Source: Paraliobacillus quinghaiensis
GTDB lineage: Bacteria > Bacillota > Bacilli > Bacillales > Amphibacillaceae
Direction: 5' to 3'
Length of the DNA stretch: 37,617 nucleotides
Assembly: GCF_003426025.1 (NCBI RefSeq)
Contig: NZ_QJSH01000027.1
Location: forward strand, 1-37,617
In this document: piece by piece, positions 23,851 to 32,559 of the stretch
Layout: every line of letters begins with the position of its first letter
Numbering within the stretch: the first letter of the stretch is position 1
Program-made: the position numbers and the translations under genes
The notes under the pieces: generated by a model
The model's database searches: none
The model's input: the letters and a program-made list of their open reading frames with translations, nothing else
Told to the model about the DNA's origin: nothing

Positions 23851-25294
23851 TTTCCTTTACCTCCTTTTTGATATGTTGACTCAACAGCCTAGCCCCTTGC
23901 ATCACAATTGGAATCCCACCACCTGGGTGTACAGAAGCACCCACCGCATATAAACCTTTAATCGTTGGATGAATAATTTGTGGTCTAAATCCACCCGATT
24001 GCTTGATATCTGGTGCAATCCCAAAGCTTCCACCTTGAAATAAACCTTCTGCTTCTGCATCCCTTGGCGTCCGAACATCTTTCCATTCAATTGAATTACG
24101 CAATTCAGGAAAACAAGTTTGTTCCACTCTATCAATCTGTGTTTCTATTAAACGTTCAATAGCTTTAGCATCTTCTTTCATATTAGCAGGTACAGGAATA
24201 AGTAGATATAAAACACTTTTATCCTCTGGGGCGGCTTCATCATCAAGTGCTACTGGGTTAAATACGTAACAAGATGCGTCATGCGGAACATTACTTCCTT
24301 CAGTTACCTGTTTCATATAGCCATCGAAATCCTCAGATAAGAAAAATTGATGCGGTATTGCCTGTTCCCATCTTTTCTTTACCCCTAAATAAACAAGCAA
24401 ACACCCTGATGAAGGATTTGTTTTCTTCTTTTGCACGTGCTTCTCAGGAATCAATGATTGAATCGTCGGATAATCACCATTAAAAACAATCGTGTCATGT
24501 AAATGTGTATCTCCCGCCACTTTTATTCCTGTTGCGCGATCGTTTTCTATCACAATTTCATCAACAGTTGTTTGCTTCTGAATGGTAACCCCACGAGCTA
24601 TACATGCTTGTTCTAATAGAGGAATCAAACTTGCATAGCCACCTTTTACATACCAAATACCGAATTCGTGCTCACTATATGAAATCAAACCGTATAGGGC
24701 AGGAACACGATGGGGCGCTCCCCCAATATATAAAGTTTGTAACGCGTAGGCATGGCGCAAACGAATATCACTAAAGAATTTTGATAAATAATTTGTTACA
24801 CTCTGATAAGACTGCGATTGCAAGATGAATTTAATATTTTGATAGGAAAGAAAATCTCTTTTGCGCCCAAAAGTACGCGATAAAAAGGCTTCTGTACCAA
24901 ACTGATAGATTTTCTTCATTTCCTCCATATATTGTGTAAAGCCCTTCACTTCATTGGGAAACACTTTTTTTATTTCTTGCTTTTGTTTTTCTGTGTCGCG
25001 CCATTTCCTGTATATAGTTCCATCTGGGTAATGAATATCATAAAGAGGATCACATGGTATTAAGTCAACTGCTTCTCGACTAATTCCAGCCTCTTCTAAT
25101 ATTTCAAGTAACATCTCTGGTAGAAGTACAATTGTTGGTCCTTGATCTATTTTGAATTCACCGTTGGACTGAAACACCACTCTACCGCCAAGCTGTTCTT
25201 CTTTTTCATAAATTGTTACATTATGACCCTGTTTTTCTAAAAGTAAGGCTGCTGTTAGTCCACCTATTCCCGCTCCAACAATCCCAATATCCAT
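23840..25294 (-). CDS. crtN: CrtN-like 4,4'-diapophytoene desaturase
   Basis: A 484-residue FAD desaturase. The N-terminal motif is GAGIGG (residues 7-12), followed by IDQGPTIVLLPEML. The middle block ALQTLYIGGAPHRVPALYGL matches the FQTLYIG...P region of S. aureus CrtN, and VGASVHPGGGIPIVMQGA is the C-terminal FAD contact. It is therefore the best CrtN candidate among the three paralogues of the operon, introducing double bonds into 4,4'-diapophytoene to give diaponeurosporene or diapolycopene. Its ATG overlaps the stop of the first gene by one base (TAATG). Second gene of the operon, directly before crtM. Which paralogue does which step is inferred from motif similarity only. Confidence 0.87.
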   Translation of the reverse strand: MDIGIVGAGIGGLTAALLLEKQGHNVTIYEKEEQLGGRVVFQSNGEFKIDQGPTIVLLPEMLLEILEEAGISREAVDLIPCDPLYDIHYPDGTIYRKWRDTEKQKQEIKKVFPNEVKGFTQYMEEMKKIYQFGTEAFLSRTFGRKRDFLSYQNIKFILQSQSYQSVTNYLSKFFSDIRLRHAYALQTLYIGGAPHRVPALYGLISYSEHEFGIWYVKGGYASLIPLLEQACIARGVTIQKQTTVDEIVIENDRATGIKVAGDTHLHDTIVFNGDYPTIQSLIPEKHVQKKKTNPSSGCLLVYLGVKKRWEQAIPHQFFLSEDFDGYMKQVTEGSNVPHDASCYVFNPVALDDEAAPEDKSVLYLLIPVPANMKEDAKAIERLIETQIDRVEQTCFPELRNSIEWKDVRTPRDAEAEGLFQGGSFGIAPDIKQSGGFRPQIIHPTIKGLYAVGASVHPGGGIPIVMQGARLLSQHIKKEVKENVK

Positions 25295-26826
25295 TAGACC
25301 TGCTCCTTTATTTGTACCGTATCTTGTTTAATATCTTGCGGAATATTCCTATCGTATTGTTCATCTAATAAATCAGAACTAATCATGGCAGATTGAAAGA
25401 TGGTTGGTAATCCACTTCCAGGGTGTGTACCTCCACCGACCAAAAAGCAATGATCAACATCTTCAAACTTATTATGCGGACGAAAGTACATCATTTGATT
25501 TAAATTGTGTGACAAATTAAATGTAGCGCCACGGTAAACAAAATATTCATTTTGCCACTCTAATGGTGATACAATTTTTTCCACTTCAATATGCTTTTCT
25601 ATATCATTAATTCCAGTTTCTAATTCTAAACGGCGAATAATCTTTTCACGTAAACGAGGCTTCTCTTCTTCCCAATCAATAGCAGCGTCTAAATTCGGAA
25701 CAGGCATCAATACATATAAGGCTGACTTTCCTTCTGGAGCCAATGTTGGATCAAGTTTAGATGGATTATGAATATAGATCGATGCATCCTCTGAAAGGCG
25801 TCCTTTTTTCGTAATATCATCTACATTTTCTTTATATCCATCAGCAAAAAGCACCATATGATGGGGTAAATCAATCTTTTGGTCCACACCCAAGTACATC
25901 ATAAACGTAGATAATGAATAGCTTTTTTTCTCTATCTTTTCTTTTTTATACTTCGTTAATTGATCTTGATCAAAAAGATGGGTCATGGCATAGGCGAAAT
26001 CTGCATTAATTACCACATCATCCGCTAAAACTTTTTCTCCAGTTTCTAATTGAACACCTTTTGCACTACCATCCTCAACCAAGACACGTTTAACACCGGT
26101 ACTAGTGAAAATTTCACCACCCTGCTCTCTTATAACACGTTCCATTGCAGCACATACTTGGTTGACTCCTCCAATCGGGTGAAACAACCCATAACGATGT
26201 TCTAAGAATGATAGAATCGTAAAAGTACCCGGACACTCCCATGCAGACATCCCAAGATATTTTGATTGAAAAGAAAAAGCCCATTTCAACCTTTCATCTG
26301 TGAAATATTTTGAAAGCCGTCCATATACTGTATCGACAGCATTCAACTTCGGAAGCGCTCGCCACATTTCTTTACTAAAAAAGTCACTCCACTTTGTAAA
26401 TGGTTGCTTCAACAATGCAATAACACGTTCAAATTTTTCACCTTCACGCTCTAAAAACCTTTCATACCCTTCTTCATTACCTGGAAATAAACGTTTAATT
26501 TCCGCTTTTGTTTCCTCCGGATCTTTACTTGGTATAAAGGAGACGTCACCGAACTTCAGTGTATAAAGTGGATCAACTTCTCGCATGTCGACATAATCAT
26601 GCAAATTTCGCCCTGATTTCATAAATAACTCTTCTAACATTTGCGGCATCATAAAAAAGGTTGGGCCTAAATCAAATGAATACTCGCCTAACTCTATTTT
26701 TGATGTACGACCACCAATATGTGGCTGCTTTTCAAATACTTTTACTTGATATCCTTCAGCACCTAACCGCATTGCTGTTGCTAGACCTCCTGGACCAGCA
26801 CCTACTACAATAACTTTTTTATTCAT
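25294..26826 (-). CDS. CrtI/CrtN-family carotenoid desaturase, first gene of the carotenoid operon
   Basis: A 510-residue FAD-dependent desaturase or oxidase. FAD motif GAGPGG (8-13), DLGPTFFMMPQMLEELF, and a middle block FQSKYLGMSAWECPGTFTIL with EHRYGLFHPIGGVNQ that differs from the CrtN-type TLYIG and CrtP-type YVGSS blocks of its two paralogues. VGGGTHPGSGLPTIFQSA closes the FAD site. It resembles the general phytoene-desaturase group of Bacilli, so it may carry out further dehydrogenation or a terminal oxidation on the C30 chain. ATG start with GAGGAG upstream; the promoter with direct-repeat operator lies 66 bases further. Its step in the pathway is not certain. Confidence 0.82.
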   Translation of the reverse strand: MNKKVIVVGAGPGGLATAMRLGAEGYQVKVFEKQPHIGGRTSKIELGEYSFDLGPTFFMMPQMLEELFMKSGRNLHDYVDMREVDPLYTLKFGDVSFIPSKDPEETKAEIKRLFPGNEEGYERFLEREGEKFERVIALLKQPFTKWSDFFSKEMWRALPKLNAVDTVYGRLSKYFTDERLKWAFSFQSKYLGMSAWECPGTFTILSFLEHRYGLFHPIGGVNQVCAAMERVIREQGGEIFTSTGVKRVLVEDGSAKGVQLETGEKVLADDVVINADFAYAMTHLFDQDQLTKYKKEKIEKKSYSLSTFMMYLGVDQKIDLPHHMVLFADGYKENVDDITKKGRLSEDASIYIHNPSKLDPTLAPEGKSALYVLMPVPNLDAAIDWEEEKPRLREKIIRRLELETGINDIEKHIEVEKIVSPLEWQNEYFVYRGATFNLSHNLNQMMYFRPHNKFEDVDHCFLVGGGTHPGSGLPTIFQSAMISSDLLDEQYDRNIPQDIKQDTVQIKEQV

Positions 26827-26891
26827 GTAATCGTCTCCTCTTCCGCCTTTAATAATCCAAAGAATTAATTCGTGACAAATCTGTTGTTTTC

Positions 26892-26921
26892 ATTATATAA
26901 TATTTGTATAACTTTTGTATA
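26892..26921 (-). promoter_or_regulatory. Predicted promoter of the carotenoid operon
   Basis: On the reverse strand, -35 TATACA (26921-26916), an 18-bp spacer and -10 TATAAT (26897-26892). The -35 is a poor match, the -10 is perfect. The direct repeats lie over the -35 and in the spacer, so a bound repressor would block polymerase. Confidence 0.65.
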
Positions 26922-26933
26922 GATTTTTGTTTT
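26903..26933. promoter_or_regulatory. Direct repeats between crt and carH: likely CarH/LitR operator
   Basis: TTTGTATA occurs at 26903-26910 and again at 26914-26921, exactly 11 bp apart; a weaker TTTGTTTT begins at 26926. On the reverse strand each reads TATACAAA, containing the ACA core of the 11-bp direct repeats bound by Thermus CarH. The location over the crt -35 and spacer, and just upstream of the carH -35, fits repression of crt and autoregulation. Confidence 0.6.
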
Positions 26934-26954
26934 ATTTTTAATCCATGATATAAT
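26927..26954 (+). promoter_or_regulatory. Predicted promoter of the CarH-like regulator gene
   Basis: TTGTTT (26927-26932), 16-bp spacer, TATAAT (26949-26954). The start codon follows about 20 bases beyond the expected transcription start. Confidence 0.6.
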
Positions 26955-26980
26955 CTAAGAATTGATGTTTGGAGAAAAGA

Positions 26981-27877
26981 GTGGTCCTCATGTACGGTAT
27001 TAAAAAAATATCTGAATTAATTGGTGTATCGCCGATAACATTACGAGCGTGGGAAAATCGCTATGGTGTAATTAAACCAACTCGTACAGAAGGTGGCACT
27101 AGAATATACACACAAGAGAATTTAGAAGATCTAAAGTGGGTATTGAAAGAGAAAGAAAATAATAAAGTATCGATTCGCCAAGCAATGATTGCGTTAAATA
27201 AAATAAAGAATCAGAAAAACAAACATGAGTTATCAATTTTAAATGATATCAGTTATGTACAACTGACCCATGACATTTATGATGCTTTAGTCCATTACAA
27301 TACAAGTCATGCATCAAAATTGATACATACAGCTCTGTCAACTTGTGATTATGAAAAAGTCTTCCACCACGTCTTCGTCCCGATATTACATAAAGTTGGA
27401 GAACAGTGGCATAAGGCTGAATTAAGTGTTGCACAAGAGCATTTTATTAGTCACTATTTACAACGAAAAATCCTTCATTTTTTTGAAGATAATCCAATTG
27501 GTAAACAGCCTATTAAAGCGTTAGCTATTTGCCCCTCTAAAGAATTGCACAACATTGGTTTGTTACTTTTCTCTTTATTCTTAAGAAAAAGAGGAGTCGA
27601 TGTCATATATGTTGGTGAAAACACACCAAAAGATAATATCTCATCCATTATTAAAATAAATCATATCAAACTAGTTTGCTTTTCTATTACACTAGATGAT
27701 CACATCATCTATTTAGAAGATTTTATTAAGGAAATAGAAAAACAACAGAATCAACCTGATTATATAATTGGTGGACATGCGGTAAAACATTTACCCGAAA
27801 AATATCAAGACCATATTCTTTCAGGTAAATTAGAAGACTGGGAAAAATGGTTTGAATCAATTCATCTAGACAAATAA
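26981..27877 (+). CDS. CarH/LitR-type MerR regulator with B12-binding photoreceptor domain
   Basis: A 298-residue regulator. Residues 1-75 are a MerR DNA-binding domain (GIKKISELIGVSPITLRAWENRYG). A helical domain then carries the light-sensor motif W143-x9-E153-H154 (QWHKAELSVAQEH), including H144, the position that ligates cobalt in light-exposed Thermus CarH. The Rossmann-like B12 domain has the ExHxxG motif (ELHNIG, lower ligand H190) and later SITL and GGH. In characterised homologues adenosylcobalamin in the dark makes a DNA-binding tetramer and light breaks it, releasing carotenoid genes. The gene is divergent from the crt operon across shared direct repeats. Start GTG 26981 has GGAG six bases upstream; ATG 26990 is the alternative. 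Confidence 0.9.
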   Translation: MVLMYGIKKISELIGVSPITLRAWENRYGVIKPTRTEGGTRIYTQENLEDLKWVLKEKENNKVSIRQAMIALNKIKNQKNKHELSILNDISYVQLTHDIYDALVHYNTSHASKLIHTALSTCDYEKVFHHVFVPILHKVGEQWHKAELSVAQEHFISHYLQRKILHFFEDNPIGKQPIKALAICPSKELHNIGLLLFSLFLRKRGVDVIYVGENTPKDNISSIIKINHIKLVCFSITLDDHIIYLEDFIKEIEKQQNQPDYIIGGHAVKHLPEKYQDHILSGKLEDWEKWFESIHLDK

Positions 27878-27923
27878 AAGATCCAATATTGGACAAGCAT
27901 ATTAAGCCATTACAAAGGAAAAT

Positions 27924-27949
27924 CTACTCAAGCTAGAGTAGGTTTTTTT
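27924..27949 (+). terminator. Rho-independent terminator of the CarH-like gene
   Basis: CTACTC (27924-27929) and GAGTAG (27936-27941) pair around AAGCTA, extended by flanking AAAT/GTTT, followed by seven T. Confidence 0.8.
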
Positions 27950-28029
27950 GATTTTCTAAAAGACAGTTGTTTATGACACAATTTAGATAGACTCTGCATT
28001 AAAAACCTAAACCAGTCAGTAATAAGGAA

Positions 28030-28185
28030 CGTAAGTTATCGCTCCTCAAATGAAATTGACTCCCTTTCCGCAGGCACGGCTTCAGCTAACTAGGAAGCAA
28101 AAAACGCTTCCTAGTGGATCTTCAGCTCGCGCTGTTCCTGCAGGAGTGTCGTCAATTTTATTTGATACGCTAGATAGTACACTAT
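28030..28185 (-). repeat. Interspersed hairpin repeat, copy C1 (inverted)
   Basis: Outer arms TCAAATGAAATTGAC (28046-28060) and GTCAATTTTATTTGA (28151-28165), one G-U pair. Terminal hairpin ACTAGGAAGC (28089-28098) with GCTTCCTAGT (28106-28115). The GCAGG/CCTGC stem and the conserved loops are present on the reverse strand. No gene lies in 27878-28537; it holds this copy, copy C2 and degenerate outer termini near 27966 and 28404. Confidence 0.85.
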
Positions 28186-28249
28186 AATTAAGAAAAGCTT
28201 ACAATGTGAGTTATAACCGTAAACATTGCAACCAATAAAAATATAGATA

Positions 28250-28395
28250 CGCTATCCAGCGCAGTCAGCAAATGGATGACACTCCTGTGGGAACAGCTCA
28301 AGTCGAAGATCCACTCGGAGGCGTTTTTCCTCCGAGTTAGCTGAGACTGAGCCCACGGAAAGGGAATCCATTTACTGACGTAGCGGATTAGGGTT
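28250..28395 (+). repeat. Interspersed hairpin repeat, copy C2 (variant subtype)
   Basis: Outer arms GTCAGCAAATGGAT (28264-28277) and ATCCATTTACTGAC (28366-28379), unlike the TCAAATG arms of most copies. The second stem is GTGGG with CCCAC instead of GCAGG/CCTGC, and the third CTCA/TGAG with AGT/ACT. Terminal hairpin ACTCGGAGG (28313-28321) with CCTCCGAGT (28329-28337). The loops ACTCCT, AACAG, GAAGATCC and GGAAAGGGA are unchanged. Confidence 0.85.
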
Positions 28396-28537
28396 AGTAA
28401 CTAACGTTACTAGTTACGACGGAGTTTACCTCAACTCTGTATTAATAGGGAATAATATTTATGAGAGGTGCCTGATAAAATAAATAAGTTAATTATGCTA
28501 AAATAGGTGTAGTTTAAAAATTGGAGATGAATAGATA

Positions 28538-29773
28538 ATGAAACAAGATTTAATTAATCGGTTTACTACATATGTCAAGGTTGATACACAATCAAACGAA
28601 AATAATACTACATGCCCTTCAACAGAAGGCCAATGGGTATTGGCAAAAATGCTTGTTGATGAATTAAAGCAGATTGGAATGACCGAAGTAACAATCGATG
28701 AAAATTGTTACGTAATGGCAACACTCCCACCTAATACAGATAAAGATCTTGCTACTATCGGCTTTTTAGCCCATATCGACACAGCAACGGACTTCACAGG
28801 AAAAGATGTAAAGCCACAAATTATCGAAAATTACGATGGGAATGATATTACATTAAATAGCGCATTAAATGTCGCGCTAAGAACAAAGGACTATCCAGAA
28901 ATTAAGAAATATCAGGGACATACTCTAATTACAACTGATGGAACGACATTACTAGGAGCGGATAATAAAGCAGGTGTTGCAGAAATTATGACCGCAATGG
29001 ATTACCTAATTCAACACCCTGAAATAAAACATGGAAAAATACGTGTTGCGTTCACACCAGATGAAGAGATCGGACGTGGGCCTCATAAATTTGATGTCCA
29101 AGCATTCGGTGCTGACTTTGCCTATACCGTTGACGGAGGGCCACTTGGTGAGCTACAATATGAAAGTTTTAATGCTGCAGCAGCAAAGGTAACCTTTAAA
29201 GGAAACAATGTACATCCGGGTACAGCGAAAAACAAAATGGTTCATGCTTCAAAGATCGCAATAGCTTTTAATGATCGATTACCCGCGCAAGAAGCACCAG
29301 AGTTCACTGAAGAGTATGAAGGGTTTTATCACTTACTTTCATTCGAAGGTGATGTTGAAACAGCAAAGCTCTATTATATTATTCGTGATCACGATCGTGA
29401 TAAATTTAACTCAAAAAAATCAACCATTACTAAGTTAGTAGATGAATTCAAACGAAAATATGGGGAAAACAGTGTAACACTGGAAATGACAGATCAATAC
29501 TACAACATGCGCGAAAAGATTGAACCTGTTCGTGAAATTGTCAATATTGCTTCTGATGCAATGAAACAATTAGCTATTGAACCAATCATCCAGCCAATCC
29601 GTGGTGGAACAGATGGTTCACAGCTTTCCTTCATGGGACTACCCACACCTAACATCTTTACTGGAGGGGAAAATTTTCACGGTAAATATGAGTATATCTC
29701 TGTTGACAATATGGAGAAATCAGTAAAAACAATTATAACGATTAGTTCGTTATTTGAAGAAAGAGCTAGATAA
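28538..29773 (+). CDS. pepT: Peptidase T (tripeptide aminopeptidase)
   Basis: A 411-residue M20B metallopeptidase, the usual PepT length, releasing N-terminal residues from tripeptides in the cytoplasm. Zinc ligands and catalytic residues are in place: H79 and D81 in HIDTATDF, D142 in GADNKAG, the DEEIG block with E176 (general base) and E177, [12 protein letters not shown], and the late [23 protein letters not shown] start with GGAG about eleven bases upstream. Single gene, closed by a bidirectional terminator shared with the antiporter gene. Confidence 0.95.
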   Translation: MKQDLINRFTTYVKVDTQSNENNTTCPSTEGQWVLAKMLVDELKQIGMTEVTIDENCYVMATLPPNTDKDLATIGFLAHIDTATDFTGKDVKPQIIENYDGNDITLNSALNVALRTKDYPEIKKYQGHTLITTDGTTLLGADNKAGVAEIMTAMDYLIQHPEIKHGKIRVAFTPDEEIGRGPHKFDVQAFGADFAYTVDGGPLGELQYESFNAAAAKVTFKGNNVHPGTAKNKMVHASKIAIAFNDRLPAQEAPEFTEEYEGFYHLLSFEGDVETAKLYYIIRDHDRDKFNSKKSTITKLVDEFKRKYGENSVTLEMTDQYYNMREKIEPVREIVNIASDAMKQLAIEPIIQPIRGGTDGSQLSFMGLPTPNIFTGGENFHGKYEYISVDNMEKSVKTIITISSLFEERAR

Positions 29774-29775
29774 TT

Positions 29776-29811
29776 AAAAAGCCAACTATACAAAAATATA
29801 GTTGGCTTTTT
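29776..29811. terminator. Bidirectional terminator between pepT and the NhaC-type antiporter gene
   Basis: GCCAACTATA (29781-29790) and TATAGTTGGC (29797-29806) form a perfect stem, flanked by AAAAA on the left and TTTTT on the right, so it works for both converging genes. Confidence 0.92.
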
Positions 29812-29814
29812 GGC

Positions 29815-31302
29815 TTATATTACTTTCTCTTCATACGCGTCTTCTGGCGGTTCTGTCAATTCTTCACCATTCTTACCTTGGTAGCGTAAACCCCAACCTG
29901 TAAGAGCAGCAACCAACATTACAATTACCAAGAACCAACCCTGGAAAACAAATGGGAATACTGCTGTTGGTGCAACAATTGGCAACCACTCATAGGTACC
30001 TTGCATCATGTTAATCGTAGACCACCCAAGCAGAACAGGAGCACCCCACGGAAAAATATAACCTAACGCAGAAGTAATTGCATCCAGCATGTTCGCACGT
30101 CTGTAACTATGAATTTTATATTTTTCACCCAATTCACTAACAAAAGGGGCAGCTGCAATTTCAGCCGCTGTATTAATCGTTATTGCACTATTTAATAGTG
30201 CAACAATAGCCCAAATAGAAACTTCCGCACGCCTTACAGATTTCTTTATCCACTTAACTAATGTCGTCGTAATAGCTTTCATCGTACCACCTAATTTTAA
30301 TAGATGCGCTGATGCAACAATTAATAAAATTAAAATTGCCATATTCATATAACCTGTGATCCCATTTATTAAGGCTCCTTCAACGATTGCATCGGCATCT
30401 GGATTAAAAGATATAATTGCACTTAATGAACCTATTGGGAAAATAGCAATTGCAACAACAGCGGCTAGAATACCCCATGTTAAGGAAGTAAGTAGATGAT
30501 GACCAGATAATGCTAGAACAAGCACAATAGCAAACGGAATTAACATAAGCAACCCAGCTGGACTAAGTCCTTCTTCAATTACATTTTGATTTCCTACTGC
30601 GTCACCCCCACCACCAAATATCATAAATAAAATTACGGTAGGAATTGCTGCAGCAATAGCATACTTAAAACGACTACGTACCACACCAGGTACATCTGCA
30701 CCTTGCGTTGTTGCTGATACAATTGTGGTATCAGAAACTGGTGCTAAGTTATCACCAAATACAGAACCAGCCAAAATAGCTGCGAATAACATTGTCGGAT
30801 CTGCACCTGTTGCAACTCCTGCTGGATACATTAAAGTACAGAATGCAACAGTTGTACCATAACCTGTTCCAACTGCTGTAGAAAAAGTAGCTGCTAAAAT
30901 AAATGTTAGACCAACAAACAAACCACCGGTAAATCCAGTTGCTGTACCAATCCATACAAGCCCTTCAACTAATCCTCCGACTTGTAAAACTTGTGCAAAC
31001 ATCCCCGCATAAAACCATGCGACCATTGCAACGACACCAATTGGTTGTGCTAGACCATCAAATAGACCTTGCGCATAATCAGCCCACTTGCTTTTACAAA
31101 AAAATAACCCGAGCGTAATACCAAGCACAGCACCCATCACAAGTCCCGCTTCTGATGATAATTGCAATACACTTGTTGTAATTGCCCATATAACAAAAAA
31201 TAGTAGCGGAACAGCAGCCCCGAATGCACCAAATCGGAATTTCAATGTCTCTATTTGTGCATCTCCCGTTGCACGCGCTAGTTCTTCATTTTCCTGTTGC
31301 AT
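29815..31302 (-). CDS. NhaC-family Na+/H+ antiporter
   Basis: A 495-residue polytopic membrane protein with about eleven hydrophobic helices. The NhaC-family core is clear: FSTAVGTGYGTTVAFCTLMYPAG and AILAGSVFGDNLAPVSDTT, the latter with the conserved Asp and Ser/Thr of the transport site, and NSAITINTAAEIAAAPFVSELG later. Such carriers exchange Na+ (or other substrates in some branches, such as malate/lactate in MleN) for protons. In a salt-adapted cell a sodium role fits, but substrate is inferred. The start is ATG 31302 with AGGAGG upstream; an ATG five codons earlier overlaps that site. Monocistronic. Confidence 0.87.
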   Translation of the reverse strand: MQQENEELARATGDAQIETLKFRFGAFGAAVPLLFFVIWAITTSVLQLSSEAGLVMGAVLGITLGLFFCKSKWADYAQGLFDGLAQPIGVVAMVAWFYAGMFAQVLQVGGLVEGLVWIGTATGFTGGLFVGLTFILAATFSTAVGTGYGTTVAFCTLMYPAGVATGADPTMLFAAILAGSVFGDNLAPVSDTTIVSATTQGADVPGVVRSRFKYAIAAAIPTVILFMIFGGGGDAVGNQNVIEEGLSPAGLLMLIPFAIVLVLALSGHHLLTSLTWGILAAVVAIAIFPIGSLSAIISFNPDADAIVEGALINGITGYMNMAILILLIVASAHLLKLGGTMKAITTTLVKWIKKSVRRAEVSIWAIVALLNSAITINTAAEIAAAPFVSELGEKYKIHSYRRANMLDAITSALGYIFPWGAPVLLGWSTINMMQGTYEWLPIVAPTAVFPFVFQGWFLVIVMLVAALTGWGLRYQGKNGEELTEPPEDAYEEKVI

Positions 31303-31494
31303 ATTGCTCCTCCTCATTAAATATAATTATAGATACCCTACTCAAAATTGGGTTCTTATCATTTTATCACAATTATATGAAATTTCTGAACAATTTAAAA
31401 ACAATTTTGTGACATTTTTTCTATTATATACTCACTACGAAACTTTCACCTTGTCTCATATGCTAAAAAACACATAAGAAAGGAGTGATAGTGA

Positions 31495-32475
31495 TTGAGC
31501 AAGAGAATAAAAGTACTTGTATTAGTCAAACCGTTTTGGCTCCAATATCCAAAGCACAAAGCAAAAGCAGCTATTTTAAAAACTATAACAACTTATGCTG
31601 ATGTCTATTACTGGTACAACGACGGTGATATTCATGATATTCTTACTCATTTAAACCTTGAACCTGATTTTATTTTTCACTATGATATAGCTTGGGGATA
31701 TCGACTATCTCCCAGGATCACAGGATTGGAGCAAATCACAATTCCTAAAGGATGTTTTGTAATAGATCTACATTGGAAACCACAGAAGAGAATTGAATAT
31801 ATTGAACAAAATAGAATAGATATTATTTTTTCTGTAAGTAACCGTCCTTTTCTTACTGTTTTCCCGCAATATGCATCTAAATTAAGATGGCTTCCATGGT
31901 CAATAAATCCCGAAATTATAAAAGATTGGAAACAAGAAAAAACGATAAATTACTTATTAATGGGGTTAGTGCATTACAACGTAACAGGACGACCAATAAT
32001 AGTCCCTAAAGAAGATCGTTATCCATTTAGAAAGGTAGTATTGGAAAAGCTAAAAAGTGAACCGGGTTTTTTATGTCATCCTCACTCTCGCTATCTTGAA
32101 GAACAATCAAAGCATGTATTTTTCAATGAGAAATATGCACAAGAGATAAATAGAGCAAAAATTTTCTTTACCTGCGGTAGCAGAAGTAGCATTGGTGGAT
32201 TACCCGTCTTAAAGTTCTTCGAGGCACCTGGGTGTAAGAGTTTATTATTAGCAGAATCAAATGATGATATTGACGCATTAGGTTTTATCGATGGAGAAAA
32301 TTTTGTAGCATGTACAGAAGACGATGTTTACCAAAAAGCAACTTATTATCTAGATAACGAAGTTGAGAGAGAGAGAATCACAACTAACGGTTATAATTTC
32401 ATTAGACAGCATCACACAAATCAAGTTCGAGCTGAACAATTGATCAAATACATTACTACTTATCTTTCATACTAA
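31495..32475 (+). CDS. CgeB-like glycosyltransferase family protein
   Basis: A 326-residue soluble protein resembling the spore-maturation protein CgeB and related GT-B-fold glycosyltransferases (DUF3880 plus Glyco_trans_1_2). The N-terminal half (KVLVLVKPFWLQYPKHK and FVIDLHWKPQKRIEYIEQN) looks like the acceptor domain. The C-terminal half has NRAKIFFTCGSRSS, LPVLKFFEAPGCKSLLLAE and GENFVACTEDD, the nucleotide-sugar-binding pattern with the conserved Glu of KFFEAPGC. The start is TTG 31495 with AAAGGAG about nine bases upstream. A role in spore-surface or cell-surface glycosylation is possible; acceptor and sugar are unknown. Monocistronic. Confidence 0.75.
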   Translation: MSKRIKVLVLVKPFWLQYPKHKAKAAILKTITTYADVYYWYNDGDIHDILTHLNLEPDFIFHYDIAWGYRLSPRITGLEQITIPKGCFVIDLHWKPQKRIEYIEQNRIDIIFSVSNRPFLTVFPQYASKLRWLPWSINPEIIKDWKQEKTINYLLMGLVHYNVTGRPIIVPKEDRYPFRKVVLEKLKSEPGFLCHPHSRYLEEQSKHVFFNEKYAQEINRAKIFFTCGSRSSIGGLPVLKFFEAPGCKSLLLAESNDDIDALGFIDGENFVACTEDDVYQKATYYLDNEVERERITTNGYNFIRQHHTNQVRAEQLIKYITTYLSY

Positions 32476-32497
32476 TATTTTAAATTTCTTTCAAAAA

Positions 32498-32535
32498 ATG
32501 GGAACGTTTTCATTACTTTATCCGACTACTATATA
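32498..32535 (+). promoter_or_regulatory. Overlapping ECF-type promoter, cre-like box and sigma-A-like promoter
   Basis: GGAAC (32501-32505) and CGAC (32523-32526) are 17 bp apart, the layout of SigX-type ECF promoters. The same bases form a cre-like box, ATGGGAACGTTTTCA (32498-32512), with one mismatch to the CcpA consensus. TTTCAT (32508-32513) and TATATA (32530-32535), 16 bp apart, could serve sigma-A. All precede the secreted-protein gene. Confidence 0.4.
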
Positions 32536-32559
32536 ACATATAGAAAGGTGGATATAGTA

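Noticed and set aside
31088-31477. 129-codon plus-strand frame
   Set aside because: Antisense to the NhaC-type antiporter and its promoter region; no family resemblance.
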